A stretch of DNA of 64,000 nt, taken from Geminicoccaceae bacterium. GTDB taxonomy: Bacteria > Pseudomonadota > Alphaproteobacteria > Geminicoccales > Geminicoccaceae. Made by a program: the position numbers and the translations under genes. How positions within the stretch are numbered: position 1 is the stretch's first letter; each line of letters begins with the position of its first letter. The stretch lies in assembly GCA_020638465.1 (NCBI GenBank), contig JACKIM010000002.1, positions 620,001 through 684,000 on the forward strand. The letters run 5' to 3'. The notes under the pieces are model-generated. The model was not told where the DNA came from and did not search any database. It worked only from the letters and a program-made list of their open reading frames with translations. This document shows positions 41,282 to 49,175 of this stretch, one piece after another.

Positions 41282-41842
41282 TCACCTGTTTGATCGTTCT
41301 GGCACAATCATTCGCCGCAGGACATTGTCCTTGTCGATAAATTGATGCTTGAGCGCGGCAAGGGCATGCAGGAGGATAAGTGACAGCAAGGTCCAGGCTG
41401 CAAGGCCGTGAAGGGTGCCCAGGAGTTCCTGAAGTCGGCTGTCGGCAGGTATCGGCTGCGGAAGGGTGACAAGCCGGAACCAGTTGACCGGAATGGCCGC
41501 CGCAGAAGTGTCGAACCAGCCCAGCAGGGGTACGAGCAGTATCAGTGCGTAGAGCGCCCGGTGGACGATTGCGGCCGCCCAACGTTCGTAAGGGCTCATC
41601 GCAGCTGGAAGTCCGGGTGTCCCGTGGACGAATCGCCACAACAATCGTGCGATGACGAGCCCCAGCACGGTGATGCCGAGGCTCTTGTGGAAATTGTAGG
41701 TCTCGAAGGTGGACGGATCCATGCGTGGCAGATTGCCCATCCTGAAGCCGACCAATGCCGTCAACAGGACCAGTGCGGCGATGCTCCAGTGAAGCAGAAT
41801 GTGCACAATGCCGTAACCTGTACTGCTGTTGCCGATCTGCAT
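41282..41842 (-). CDS. Cytochrome b561
   Basis: This 186-residue protein has four membrane segments. Haem-ligand His candidates lie in YGIVHILLHWSIAALV, YNFHKSLGITVLGL, LLGTLHGLAAWTLL and LILLHALAALKHQFIDKD, the last being the family's C-terminal signature. These cytochromes pass electrons between quinol and periplasmic acceptors such as superoxide. It is the first gene of a pair with yceI. Confidence 0.92.
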   Translation of the reverse strand: MQIGNSSTGYGIVHILLHWSIAALVLLTALVGFRMGNLPRMDPSTFETYNFHKSLGITVLGLVIARLLWRFVHGTPGLPAAMSPYERWAAAIVHRALYALILLVPLLGWFDTSAAAIPVNWFRLVTLPQPIPADSRLQELLGTLHGLAAWTLLSLILLHALAALKHQFIDKDNVLRRMIVPERSNR

Positions 41843-42044
41843 GTGTCACCTCTTGCCTCGGAGGAAATGTCGATGGTTGGCAAGGGATGGATATGTTGAC
41901 GGCCTGAACAGATCTACATGTAGAAATTCCCATAGTGTTGACGATATGGCCTCAATTGAAACCTGCCAACTCGCGACGATCAATGTCGTTTGGTTTCATG
42001 GCAAGGGCGGCGTGCAGTCCACGCGCTACCCCGCAAACGCGAGA

Positions 42045-42803
42045 TCAGGCGAAATACTCGGGTTTTTCGGCACGCAGGACTTCGACCCGCTTCACCGTCT
42101 GGCTCAGATGTTCACGTATTGCGTCCTGAGCCGCTTCCGGATCGGCGGCTTCAAGCGCGCCGATGATGGTACGATGGTCCTGGAGAACGTGCGCGATTTT
42201 CCCCGACCCCGGCAGGTCGAGGCGACGCAGACGATTGAGGTGACCGGACCGGGATTGCAAGAGGCCATGCAGCCCGGGTTGGCCGACAGCGGCGAACAGG
42301 GTCTGGTGAAAGATGTCGTCCAGCTTCTGGAACGATTGCAGTTCTTCGGGATCTCGGGCCAGCGTTTCCTGCATGGTCACGATCGTCTGCAGGCGCTTGA
42401 TGACCGCCGGATCGCATGAAATGCAGAGCCGCCGCATTACCTCGGTTTCGACTGCGACCCTGAGGAAATGCGCCTCGTGAATCTCCGATGTGACCAGTCT
42501 CGATACCATGGTGCGCGATTGTGGGTAGATGTGGACGAGACCTTCGGCTTCCAGCTTCTGCAGGGCTTCGCGTAACGGTGTCTGGCTGACCTCGTATTCA
42601 CGGGCAAGACTGGCACGCGACAGGACAGTATTTGGTGGCAGATCAAGACTGATGATCCGTTCACGCAGTCTTCCATAGACCCGCTGGACTGCTGGAGAAG
42701 CTCTTGAGCCGTGTAGAGTACCAGAGATCCCCGGTGAGGTGGTGTGTGCAAGGGCTTCCGCGATATCGGTGTCGATCCGGTTCATTCCGACTTCCGGCTG
42801 CAT
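42045..42803 (-). CDS. GntR-family (FCD) regulator of the sugar-acid cluster
   Basis: This 252-residue protein is read from ATG 42803; ATG 42785 with GGAAG upstream is equally possible. The winged helix reads LSRASLAREYEVSQTPLREALQKLEAEGLVH, then PQSRTMVSR. The FCD domain has FHQTLFAAVGQ and HRTIIGALEAADPEAAQDAIREHL with metal-ligand His. It diverges from the TRAP transporter genes and a palindrome lies between them, so it probably controls uptake and breakdown of galactarate/L-talarate. Confidence 0.9.
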   Translation of the reverse strand: MQPEVGMNRIDTDIAEALAHTTSPGISGTLHGSRASPAVQRVYGRLRERIISLDLPPNTVLSRASLAREYEVSQTPLREALQKLEAEGLVHIYPQSRTMVSRLVTSEIHEAHFLRVAVETEVMRRLCISCDPAVIKRLQTIVTMQETLARDPEELQSFQKLDDIFHQTLFAAVGQPGLHGLLQSRSGHLNRLRRLDLPGSGKIAHVLQDHRTIIGALEAADPEAAQDAIREHLSQTVKRVEVLRAEKPEYFA

Positions 42804-42879
42804 GTCTCCGCTTCGCTGAAAACAAGTGCGGGTGGTTGATATTGCTACCGAGATTATGAGCGAAAGCCGATTGATTCAA

Positions 42880-42899
42880 CTGAGATACTAATATATCAG
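42880..42899. promoter_or_regulatory. Imperfect palindrome between gntR and dctP, candidate operator
   Basis: CTGAGATA and TATATCAG are separated by four bases (20 bp in all) and pair at seven of eight positions. The site sits midway between the divergent regulator and TRAP genes, about 53 nt before the dctP start, where a repressor could cover both promoters. Confidence 0.45.
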
Positions 42900-42952
42900 C
42901 ATGCTACCCGCGGGCCAGCTCCGCTGGACGCAAGACCTGGAGGGAGGAAAAT

Positions 42953-43996
42953 ATGAAAGCCAAGGCGCTCAGGGGCAGCCTGACGACTGGAATCGCGACG
43001 CTCGCCGTCTTCGTCGCGGCAATGTCGGCGGCGGATGCGAAATCGTTGAAGGTTCAGACCTCGGCGACCGCCAGTCACTTCTCGCTCGCCTACCTGAATG
43101 AGCATTGGGTGCCGAAACTGAAGGAGATGACGGGCGGATCGCTCGAGATCGAACTGTTGCCGATCGAATCCGTGGTACCGCACCGCGAAACGCCCGAAGC
43201 GGTGTCGATGGGGATTCTCGACGGCGACCTTACCTCCATCAACTATTTCGCCGGCAAGGATCCGGCCTTCGCGCTGATGGGTGATCTGATCGCGGCCTGG
43301 GACTCGGCCGATCAGATCCAGAACTACTGTGCCAATGGCGGCGGCAAGGAGATGCTGCAGAAGCTTTACGACAAATACGTTCCGGGTGTTCATGTCGTCG
43401 GCTGCGGTGCCTATGCCAAGGAGGCGTTCGTCTCCAAGGTGCCGATCGAGAGTGTGGCCGATTTCAAGGGCGTGAAGGTGCGTTCGCCGGAAGGACTCGC
43501 TGCGGACGTGTTCCAGCGTGCGGGGGCCGCGCCGGTGTCCCTGCCTGGTTCGGAGGTCTACACGGCACTCGAGAAAGGCGTGATCGACGCTGCCGACAAC
43601 TCCGCCTACGCCAACAACGATGCCAATGGTCTGCACAAGGTCGCAAAATTTCCGATCTTCCCCGGCATTCATTCCACGCCGGTGCTGCAGTTCACCGTCA
43701 GCCAGACAGCCTGGGATGCCATGAGCCCCGCAGAGCAGACCTGCCTGACGGTCTGGTATGAGTCCGCCTACAACGATCTGCGCCGTGCGGTCGATCTGGA
43801 GGATCGTCGGCTTGTCGCGCGTGACAAGGCCGCCGGCGATCTCACGATCATCGACTGGCCGCAGGAGGAACGTGACAAGTTTCGTGCAATCGCCCAGGGC
43901 GCCTGGGCCGACTTCGCGGCATCGTCGGAGCTCGCCAAGGAAACCTACGACTCCGAGGTCGACTACATGAAGAGTGCCGGGCTTTTGAAGGAATAA
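42953..43996 (+). CDS. dctP: TRAP transporter substrate-binding protein (DctP)
   Basis: This 347-residue protein has a Sec signal (GSLTTGIATLAVFVAAMSAADA) and GGAGG about 6 nt before the ATG. The DctP fold is shown by LKVQTSATASHFSLAYLNEHWV, the Arg-bearing FKGVKVRSPEGLAADVFQRAGAAP that grips the carboxylate, and YTALEKGVIDAADNSAY. The ligand is probably galactarate, talarate or a close sugar diacid, judging by the downstream enzymes. Confidence 0.93.
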   Translation: MKAKALRGSLTTGIATLAVFVAAMSAADAKSLKVQTSATASHFSLAYLNEHWVPKLKEMTGGSLEIELLPIESVVPHRETPEAVSMGILDGDLTSINYFAGKDPAFALMGDLIAAWDSADQIQNYCANGGGKEMLQKLYDKYVPGVHVVGCGAYAKEAFVSKVPIESVADFKGVKVRSPEGLAADVFQRAGAAPVSLPGSEVYTALEKGVIDAADNSAYANNDANGLHKVAKFPIFPGIHSTPVLQFTVSQTAWDAMSPAEQTCLTVWYESAYNDLRRAVDLEDRRLVARDKAAGDLTIIDWPQEERDKFRAIAQGAWADFAASSELAKETYDSEVDYMKSAGLLKE

Positions 43997-44105
43997 GCTT
44001 GCGACCACCGTGTTCGGCCGGTCTCGGCCGGACGCGGCATCCGGGCGGTTCTGCCGCCCTCATCGTCAGCTTCGGGGAACGGGGCCGGGCAGGCAGGGGA
44101 GTGCC

Positions 44106-46181
44106 ATGAGTTCGAAAGCCGTCGATATCGAAGATACGGAGGTCGAGATCGCAGCCGACGATCCGTTGCATGACGAGGTGGTGCTCGACCGTCGTGATTA
44201 CGGCATCGTCGATCATATCAGTCACTTTTCCGGCCTTGGCATCAGCATGGTCTATGTCGTTGCCGCGGGTGCCACCTTGTGGGAGGTCTTCTCCCGCTAC
44301 GTCCTGCATGCGCCTACGTTCTGGGCGTTCGAAGTCGTCATGGTTCTCTGTGCTGCCGCATGGATGGGGTCGGCAGGCTATATCACGCTCAAGCAACGTC
44401 ATATCGGTATCACTGTGTTCCATCAGCTTGCGGGTGATCTCGGGCGCTGGTGGCTTGATCTCTTTGCGATGATCGTCGGGATCATCGCGCTGTTCCTGCT
44501 CCTTAGCGACGCGAGCATCCGCGCCTATTCCTCCATTGCACAAGTTGAGCGTACGGGCTCTGCCTTCAATTCGCCCATGCCGATGATGCTGAAGTCACTC
44601 CTCATGGTCGGCGGCTTCCTCTACCTCGCCCAGCTCACCGCGAACCTGCACCGCCATGTCACCGGTAAGTGGCGGCTTGTGGTAAAGATTGTCGCTGCGG
44701 TCATGCTCATCTACTTCATCGCCCATATCGTCGCCTTCCTGGGTGGCGATGGCGGCGTGGCAGGGATGGTCACGCACTGGTTCACCGCCATATCGACGGC
44801 GATGGATCCTTCTGCCGCACTTGACATGCGCAGTCATTCTCTCGGCTTCATCTCGCTTGTCATGGTCGCGATTCTCGTTGCGCTGATGATGACGGGGATG
44901 CCGCTTGGTATCGTCACGCTCATCGTGTCGGTCCTGATGGCCATCGCATTTTTTGGCCCACGCGGCCTCTACCTTGTCGCAACCAATGCTGCGGGGCTTC
45001 TCGAACACTATTCGCTCGTCGCAATTCCGTTCTTCGTCCTGATGTCGGCGATCCTTGAACGTGCGGGCATCGCCGAGGATCTGTTCGATGCGATGTCGAT
45101 CTTTGCGGGCAACCTGCGCGGTGGGGTGGCGGTGCAGACAGTCGTCGTCGCGGTGATCCTCGCCGCGATGTCCGGTGTCATGGGCGGCGAGATCGTGATG
45201 CTGGGGCTTGTCGCCCTGCCTCAGATGTTTCGGCTCGGCTACAACAGGCGGCTGACCATCGGCCTGATCTGTGCGTCCGGTGCGCTCGCCACGCTCATCC
45301 CGCCTTCCATCATCATGATCGTCTATGGCCTCTCGGCCGAGGTCGGCATCGGTGATCTGTTCATGGCCGGAGCCGTGCCGGGCATGATGCTTGCCGCTCT
45401 CTATGCCGGATACGTCCTCGTCCGCGTGAATCTCAACCATTCGCTCGCTCCTACCGCCGCCGAGGTTGCGAAGATGACCGGCAAGGAGAACAGGCTGTCG
45501 AAAGAGCGGATGACGGCGGTGATCCTCTGCATCATCCTGATAGCGAGCGTAATGGGTTCGATCTACGCCGGCATTGCCTCGGTCACGGAGTCCGCCGCAC
45601 TCGGCGTCATTGGCGCGATGTTCGTGGCTGCCGTTCGCAATCAGTTCCGTTGGGAAATACTGCAACCGGCCTTCGTCGGGTCGATGGCCACGGTGGGAAC
45701 GATCGTCTGGCTGGTGCTCGGGGCGGTCAGCTTCGTCGGCATCTTCAACCTCGTCGGTGGCGGCCAGTACATGCGCGATATCTTCCTCGGTCTTGGTCTT
45801 CCGGCGATGGGTACGATCATCGTGATGATGGCCGTTCTCGTCGTTCTCGGCACGTTCATGGAATGGATTGCGATCGTCTTCATCACCGTACCCGTTTTCG
45901 CGCCGGTGGTCATGTCGCTTGCCCCGGAACTTGGGTTGACTGCGGATCAGGCGAAGGTCTGGTTCGGCATACTCTTCGTGATGAACATCCAGATCTATTT
46001 CCTTTCGCCACCTTTCGGCCCGGCCTGTTTCTGGCTGAAGTCGGTGGCTCCCAAGGACGTGACCCTGCAGGAGATATTCATTTCGGTCCTGCCCTTCATC
46101 GCCCTGCAGATCTTTGGTCTGGTGCTGGTGATGATGTTCCCCCAGATCGCTCTTTGGCTACCTGAAGTACTTGCGAAGTGA
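44106..46181 (+). CDS. dctM: TRAP transporter permease, fused DctQ-DctM
   Basis: ATG 44106 has a GGGGAG box upstream and gives 691 residues. The first 200 or so are the DctQ small subunit (SMVYVVAAGATLWEVFSRYVL, then FWAFEVVMVLCAAAWMGSAGY). A link of hydrophobic segments follows, then the DctM large subunit with MTGMPLGIVTLIVSVLMAIAFF and GALATLIPPSIIMIVYGLSAEV. The fusion is common in this family. It drives sodium- or proton-linked uptake of the acid held by DctP, whose gene ends 109 nt before. Confidence 0.93.
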   Translation: MSSKAVDIEDTEVEIAADDPLHDEVVLDRRDYGIVDHISHFSGLGISMVYVVAAGATLWEVFSRYVLHAPTFWAFEVVMVLCAAAWMGSAGYITLKQRHIGITVFHQLAGDLGRWWLDLFAMIVGIIALFLLLSDASIRAYSSIAQVERTGSAFNSPMPMMLKSLLMVGGFLYLAQLTANLHRHVTGKWRLVVKIVAAVMLIYFIAHIVAFLGGDGGVAGMVTHWFTAISTAMDPSAALDMRSHSLGFISLVMVAILVALMMTGMPLGIVTLIVSVLMAIAFFGPRGLYLVATNAAGLLEHYSLVAIPFFVLMSAILERAGIAEDLFDAMSIFAGNLRGGVAVQTVVVAVILAAMSGVMGGEIVMLGLVALPQMFRLGYNRRLTIGLICASGALATLIPPSIIMIVYGLSAEVGIGDLFMAGAVPGMMLAALYAGYVLVRVNLNHSLAPTAAEVAKMTGKENRLSKERMTAVILCIILIASVMGSIYAGIASVTESAALGVIGAMFVAAVRNQFRWEILQPAFVGSMATVGTIVWLVLGAVSFVGIFNLVGGGQYMRDIFLGLGLPAMGTIIVMMAVLVVLGTFMEWIAIVFITVPVFAPVVMSLAPELGLTADQAKVWFGILFVMNIQIYFLSPPFGPACFWLKSVAPKDVTLQEIFISVLPFIALQIFGLVLVMMFPQIALWLPEVLAK

Positions 46182-46190
46182 GGTGTTGAG

Positions 46191-46319
46191 ATGATCGGAC
46201 GCGACAGCAAGGACGATATGAACTGCTATGGGGTTTGGCCCTATGTGATGGGGTTCGTGGTCGCCGGGGCAATATGCTTCATCATGTTCGGGTTGGCGAA
46301 GAGCATCGGGAGCGCCTGA
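46191..46319 (+). CDS. 42-residue single-span membrane peptide after the TRAP permease
   Basis: ATG 46191 lies 9 nt after the permease stop with GAGG 7 nt upstream. It encodes 42 residues: a polar head (MIGRDSKDDMNCYGVWPYV) and one membrane helix (MGFVVAGAICFIMFGLAKS), then a short tail. Codon use resembles the neighbours. I do not recognise a family. Position and coupling suggest a small accessory subunit of the TRAP transporter, but this is inference. Confidence 0.55.
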   Translation: MIGRDSKDDMNCYGVWPYVMGFVVAGAICFIMFGLAKSIGSA

Positions 46320-46491
46320 CGGTGAGGAAGAACGACGAGAAACGGGGATCGGCCCGTCGGATGGCACGCGACGATCTCGGATCGTTCAGTCACTGTTCCC
46401 ACATGATCCAAGAGGATTCCGGGCAGGAGTTCAGTGAGCCCATTCCTCGTTCCAAATCCTGTGATTCCATTCCAGAATCGGCGATCAACTG

Positions 46492-47697
46492 ATGGCACTC
46501 GATCTTTCCAGGCGACGTATACCCGCCCGCCAACCCTTTGGAAGCAATATACGTGGCCCTGCCAGCCAGGACGCGCTTGCCGGGTTGAAGGTCAGCCATA
46601 TTGTGATTCCGCTGAAATTTGCGCTGTCCGATGCCAAGGTACTGACGGGACGCCAGTCGCCGCTGTCGGCAGTGGATATTCTCGCGGTCGAGGCGGTCAG
46701 CGAGACGGGGCATCAGGGTATCGGCTTTTCCTACACATTGCGCGCTGGCGGAGCGGGAATGTTCGCGTTGGCCTGCGAGATCGCGCCACGGATCATGGGG
46801 CATGATCCGAATGACATAGATCGGCTGTGGGAGCTTCTCCGCTGGCAGACCAACAGCCTCGGGCGCGGGGGCATGTCCTACCAGGCGATCGGGGCTTTCG
46901 ACACCGCGCTCTGGGACATGAAGGCGAAACGAGCGGACCTGCCTCTGGCCAAACTGCTGGGTGCGCATCGCGACAGCCTGCGCATCTACAACTCCGAAGG
47001 TCAGTATCTGCAGGCCAGCGTTGCCGAAATCAAGTCCGCCGCCGACCGTTCGATCGGGATGGGCATCGGCGGGATCAAGATGAAGGTCGGCCAGCCGGAC
47101 GGGCAGGAAGATCTCAAGCGGATCGTCATGCTGCGCAATCACCTTCCCGACGAAATTCCGCTGATGATCGACGCCAATCAACAATGGGACCGCAGTTACG
47201 CGCTACAGTTTGGCAAGGTTGTGGACGACCTGGGGCTGGGTTTCATTGAGGAGCCGCTCGACGCACTCGACTATGAGGGGCACCGGATGCTGGCCGATTC
47301 CCTGGCTACGCCCATCGCTACCGGCGAGATGTTGACCTCGCTGGCGGAGGCGAACCAGCTGGTACAGGCTGGCGGCTGCGACATCAGCCAGGTCGATGCG
47401 CTGCGCATCGGTGGCGTGACGCCGTTTCTCAAGGCCATGTCCATGGCCGAAGCCTGTCGTGTACAGATTGCGCCGCACTGGGTAATGGAACTGCATGTCC
47501 ATCTTGCCGCAGCCTTTCCCGAGGAACCATGGATCGAGCATTTCCAATGGCTCGAACCGCTTTTCGAGGAGCGGCTGAAGATCGGGGACGGGCGTGTCGC
47601 CGTGCCTGCAGGTCCGGGGCTTGGCCTGACATTCAGCGGGCAGGCGCGCGATTGGACGCAGGGTACATGGTCGACGGGCAAGGTTGTCAAGGAATGA
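46492..47697 (+). CDS. L-talarate/galactarate dehydratase (enolase superfamily)
   Basis: This 401-residue protein resembles Salmonella TalrD/GalrD closely, e.g. SDAKVLTGRQSPL, GIGGIKMKVGQPDG, MIDANQQWDR and GEMLTS. Lys196 and Lys198 (KMK), metal ligands Asp227, Glu253 and Glu279, and His329 (APHWVMELHVH) match the catalytic set Lys195/Lys197/His328 with an offset of one. It dehydrates galactarate or L-talarate to 5-keto-4-deoxyglucarate. The 172 bases before it hold no gene I can support. Confidence 0.92.
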   Translation: MALDLSRRRIPARQPFGSNIRGPASQDALAGLKVSHIVIPLKFALSDAKVLTGRQSPLSAVDILAVEAVSETGHQGIGFSYTLRAGGAGMFALACEIAPRIMGHDPNDIDRLWELLRWQTNSLGRGGMSYQAIGAFDTALWDMKAKRADLPLAKLLGAHRDSLRIYNSEGQYLQASVAEIKSAADRSIGMGIGGIKMKVGQPDGQEDLKRIVMLRNHLPDEIPLMIDANQQWDRSYALQFGKVVDDLGLGFIEEPLDALDYEGHRMLADSLATPIATGEMLTSLAEANQLVQAGGCDISQVDALRIGGVTPFLKAMSMAEACRVQIAPHWVMELHVHLAAAFPEEPWIEHFQWLEPLFEERLKIGDGRVAVPAGPGLGLTFSGQARDWTQGTWSTGKVVKE

Positions 47698-47942
47698 AGG
47701 GCGACATATGGAACAGGATAACAGAAAGAGCTCATGACCGGTCGCGGCAATGTCGGGGGCTTCCTCGATGATATCGTCGACGAGATTGCCGAGGAAGCAT
47801 GCAAGATGACCGTCTGTGAGAATTTTGCTGCCGGGCAGGTCAAGTCGGTGAGACAGTTATCGGTCTCTTCCCATGCCATGCACGAAGGATGAACATCTTG
47901 CAACATTCGCTCTAGCTATCCGACGAGTCCATTGCAGGCAGT
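47698..47942. other. Intergenic gap with a doubtful 52-residue frame
   Basis: A frame from ATG 47734 to 47892 would encode MTGRGNVGGFLDDIVDEIA and 33 more residues. It overlaps by ATGA a nine-codon frame starting at 47709. I see no family resemblance or strong ribosome site, so I do not call it a gene. Confidence 0.3.
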
Positions 47943-48677
47943 ATGACGATGATTGATATCAAGTCCGACATTTTCGACAAACTGAGAAAATGCAGTCAGG
48001 GCACTTTGACGACGCAACTCTTCCGGCGCGGTTACCGTCAGCAGTTTCTCGTGGGCATCACGCCTATGAACAGGAATGCGGGCCGCTTCGCGGGGGAAGC
48101 CTTCACGCTTCGCTTCATCCCTTCGCGCGAGGACAAGGACTGGGATCTTGGTGATTTGAGGAAGCGCGGTGAGGACAATCTGCAATGGGAGGCCATAGAA
48201 GCCATCGAAGCGGGGCAGGTCCTGACGATTGATAGCCGCAACGATCCGCGCGCGGCATCGGCCGGCAACATGCTGATGACCCGGATGATGCGCAAGGGAG
48301 TCGCGGCCGCGGTCACCGACGGCGCCTTCCGCGACGGGGCGGAGATCGCGCAGATGCCTTTCCCCGCCTACGCCCGGGCCAATACCGCCTCGACACGGCC
48401 CGCGTTCCATCGTGCGGTCGGGATCAATGAACCGATCGGTTGCGCCGGGGTGGCCGTCTATCCGGGTGACATCGTCGTTGGTGATGCCGATGGTGTGACG
48501 GTGATTCCCCGGGCGATCGCTGCCGAGGTGGCCGAGGAGGGGTGCGAGCAGGAACTGCGCGAGGCATTCCTTTTCACGAAGATTGATGCGGGCGAGCCGC
48601 TATGGGGCAATTACCCTGCAAACGAGGCGACTCTGGCCGAATTCGAGGCATGGAAGAAGGCGGGCAACAGGCTATGA
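47943..48677 (+). CDS. RraA-like protein (class II pyruvate aldolase/decarboxylase family)
   Basis: This 244-residue protein has the RraA/HMG-aldolase fold. Its markers are LTTQLFRRGYRQQFLVG, GNMLMTRMMRKGVAAAVTDGAFRD with Arg130-Asp131 in the catalytic place, and VYPGDIVVGDADGVTVIPR. Members with these residues split 4-hydroxy-2-oxo acids or decarboxylate oxaloacetate; others regulate RNase E. In this cluster it might act on 5-keto-4-deoxyglucarate or a side product. The next gene overlaps it by ATGA. Confidence 0.85.
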   Translation: MTMIDIKSDIFDKLRKCSQGTLTTQLFRRGYRQQFLVGITPMNRNAGRFAGEAFTLRFIPSREDKDWDLGDLRKRGEDNLQWEAIEAIEAGQVLTIDSRNDPRAASAGNMLMTRMMRKGVAAAVTDGAFRDGAEIAQMPFPAYARANTASTRPAFHRAVGINEPIGCAGVAVYPGDIVVGDADGVTVIPRAIAAEVAEEGCEQELREAFLFTKIDAGEPLWGNYPANEATLAEFEAWKKAGNRL

Positions 48678-49159
48678 CTCCCGCTGCAAAAGCCGAGGCA
48701 CTGATCCGGCACTATTTCGATATGTGCAATGCCGGCGACCGGCAGGGTCTGATCGACTGTTTTACACCCGACGGGACGCACTATTTCCCGCCTGGTTTGC
48801 CGGGTGCGCCTTGGCGGGGAGCCGGGGCGGTCGCTGATGGATGGGTGCGATGCGTCGAGGCACTTGGCTCGAAATGGACCATCGAAAAGGTGCTCTGTGC
48901 GGCCGACGGACGTGAAGCGGTGATCGAGTGGACACACTGGAAGACGGCCATCGGCGAAGTACTGCGCGGCGATGAGTGGTACGCCTTCAACGAGGACATC
49001 ACAAGGATACGCGAAATTCGCGCCTATTACGCCAGCCCGGTGGACAGGACCATGGCCGAAAACAGGCTGCACGGTTTCGATTACGAAGGGCGTGGCTATC
49101 ACATGGCGCCACCTGAACTGCCGGAACGGAATGGGCCCACTCTGCCAGGCGATGATTGA
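48674..49159 (+). CDS. SnoaL/NTF2-like protein
   Basis: ATG 48674 overlaps the RraA stop as ATGA and gives 161 residues. The NTF2-fold pattern is clear: AKAEALIRHYFDMCNAGDRQGLIDCFTPDGTHYFPP, then EVLRGDEWYAFNEDITRIREIRAYYA. Proteins of this fold are small cone-shaped enzymes or binding proteins. No named subfamily is recognised. Tight coupling to the RraA-like gene suggests a shared step in sugar-acid breakdown. Confidence 0.8.
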   Translation: MTPAAKAEALIRHYFDMCNAGDRQGLIDCFTPDGTHYFPPGLPGAPWRGAGAVADGWVRCVEALGSKWTIEKVLCAADGREAVIEWTHWKTAIGEVLRGDEWYAFNEDITRIREIRAYYASPVDRTMAENRLHGFDYEGRGYHMAPPELPERNGPTLPGDD

Positions 49160-49175
49160 AGGAAGGATCGAGGAC

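Noticed and set aside
40668..41933. A 421-residue frame that would fuse YceI to an unknown N-terminus
   Set aside because: The upstream part is a shifted-frame shadow of cytochrome b561. A TTG with a ribosome site at 41216 and a signal peptide explains yceI on its own.
47734..47892. A 52-residue gene between the dehydratase and RraA-like genes
   Set aside because: No ribosome site of note, no family resemblance, and it starts out of a nine-codon frame; support is too weak.
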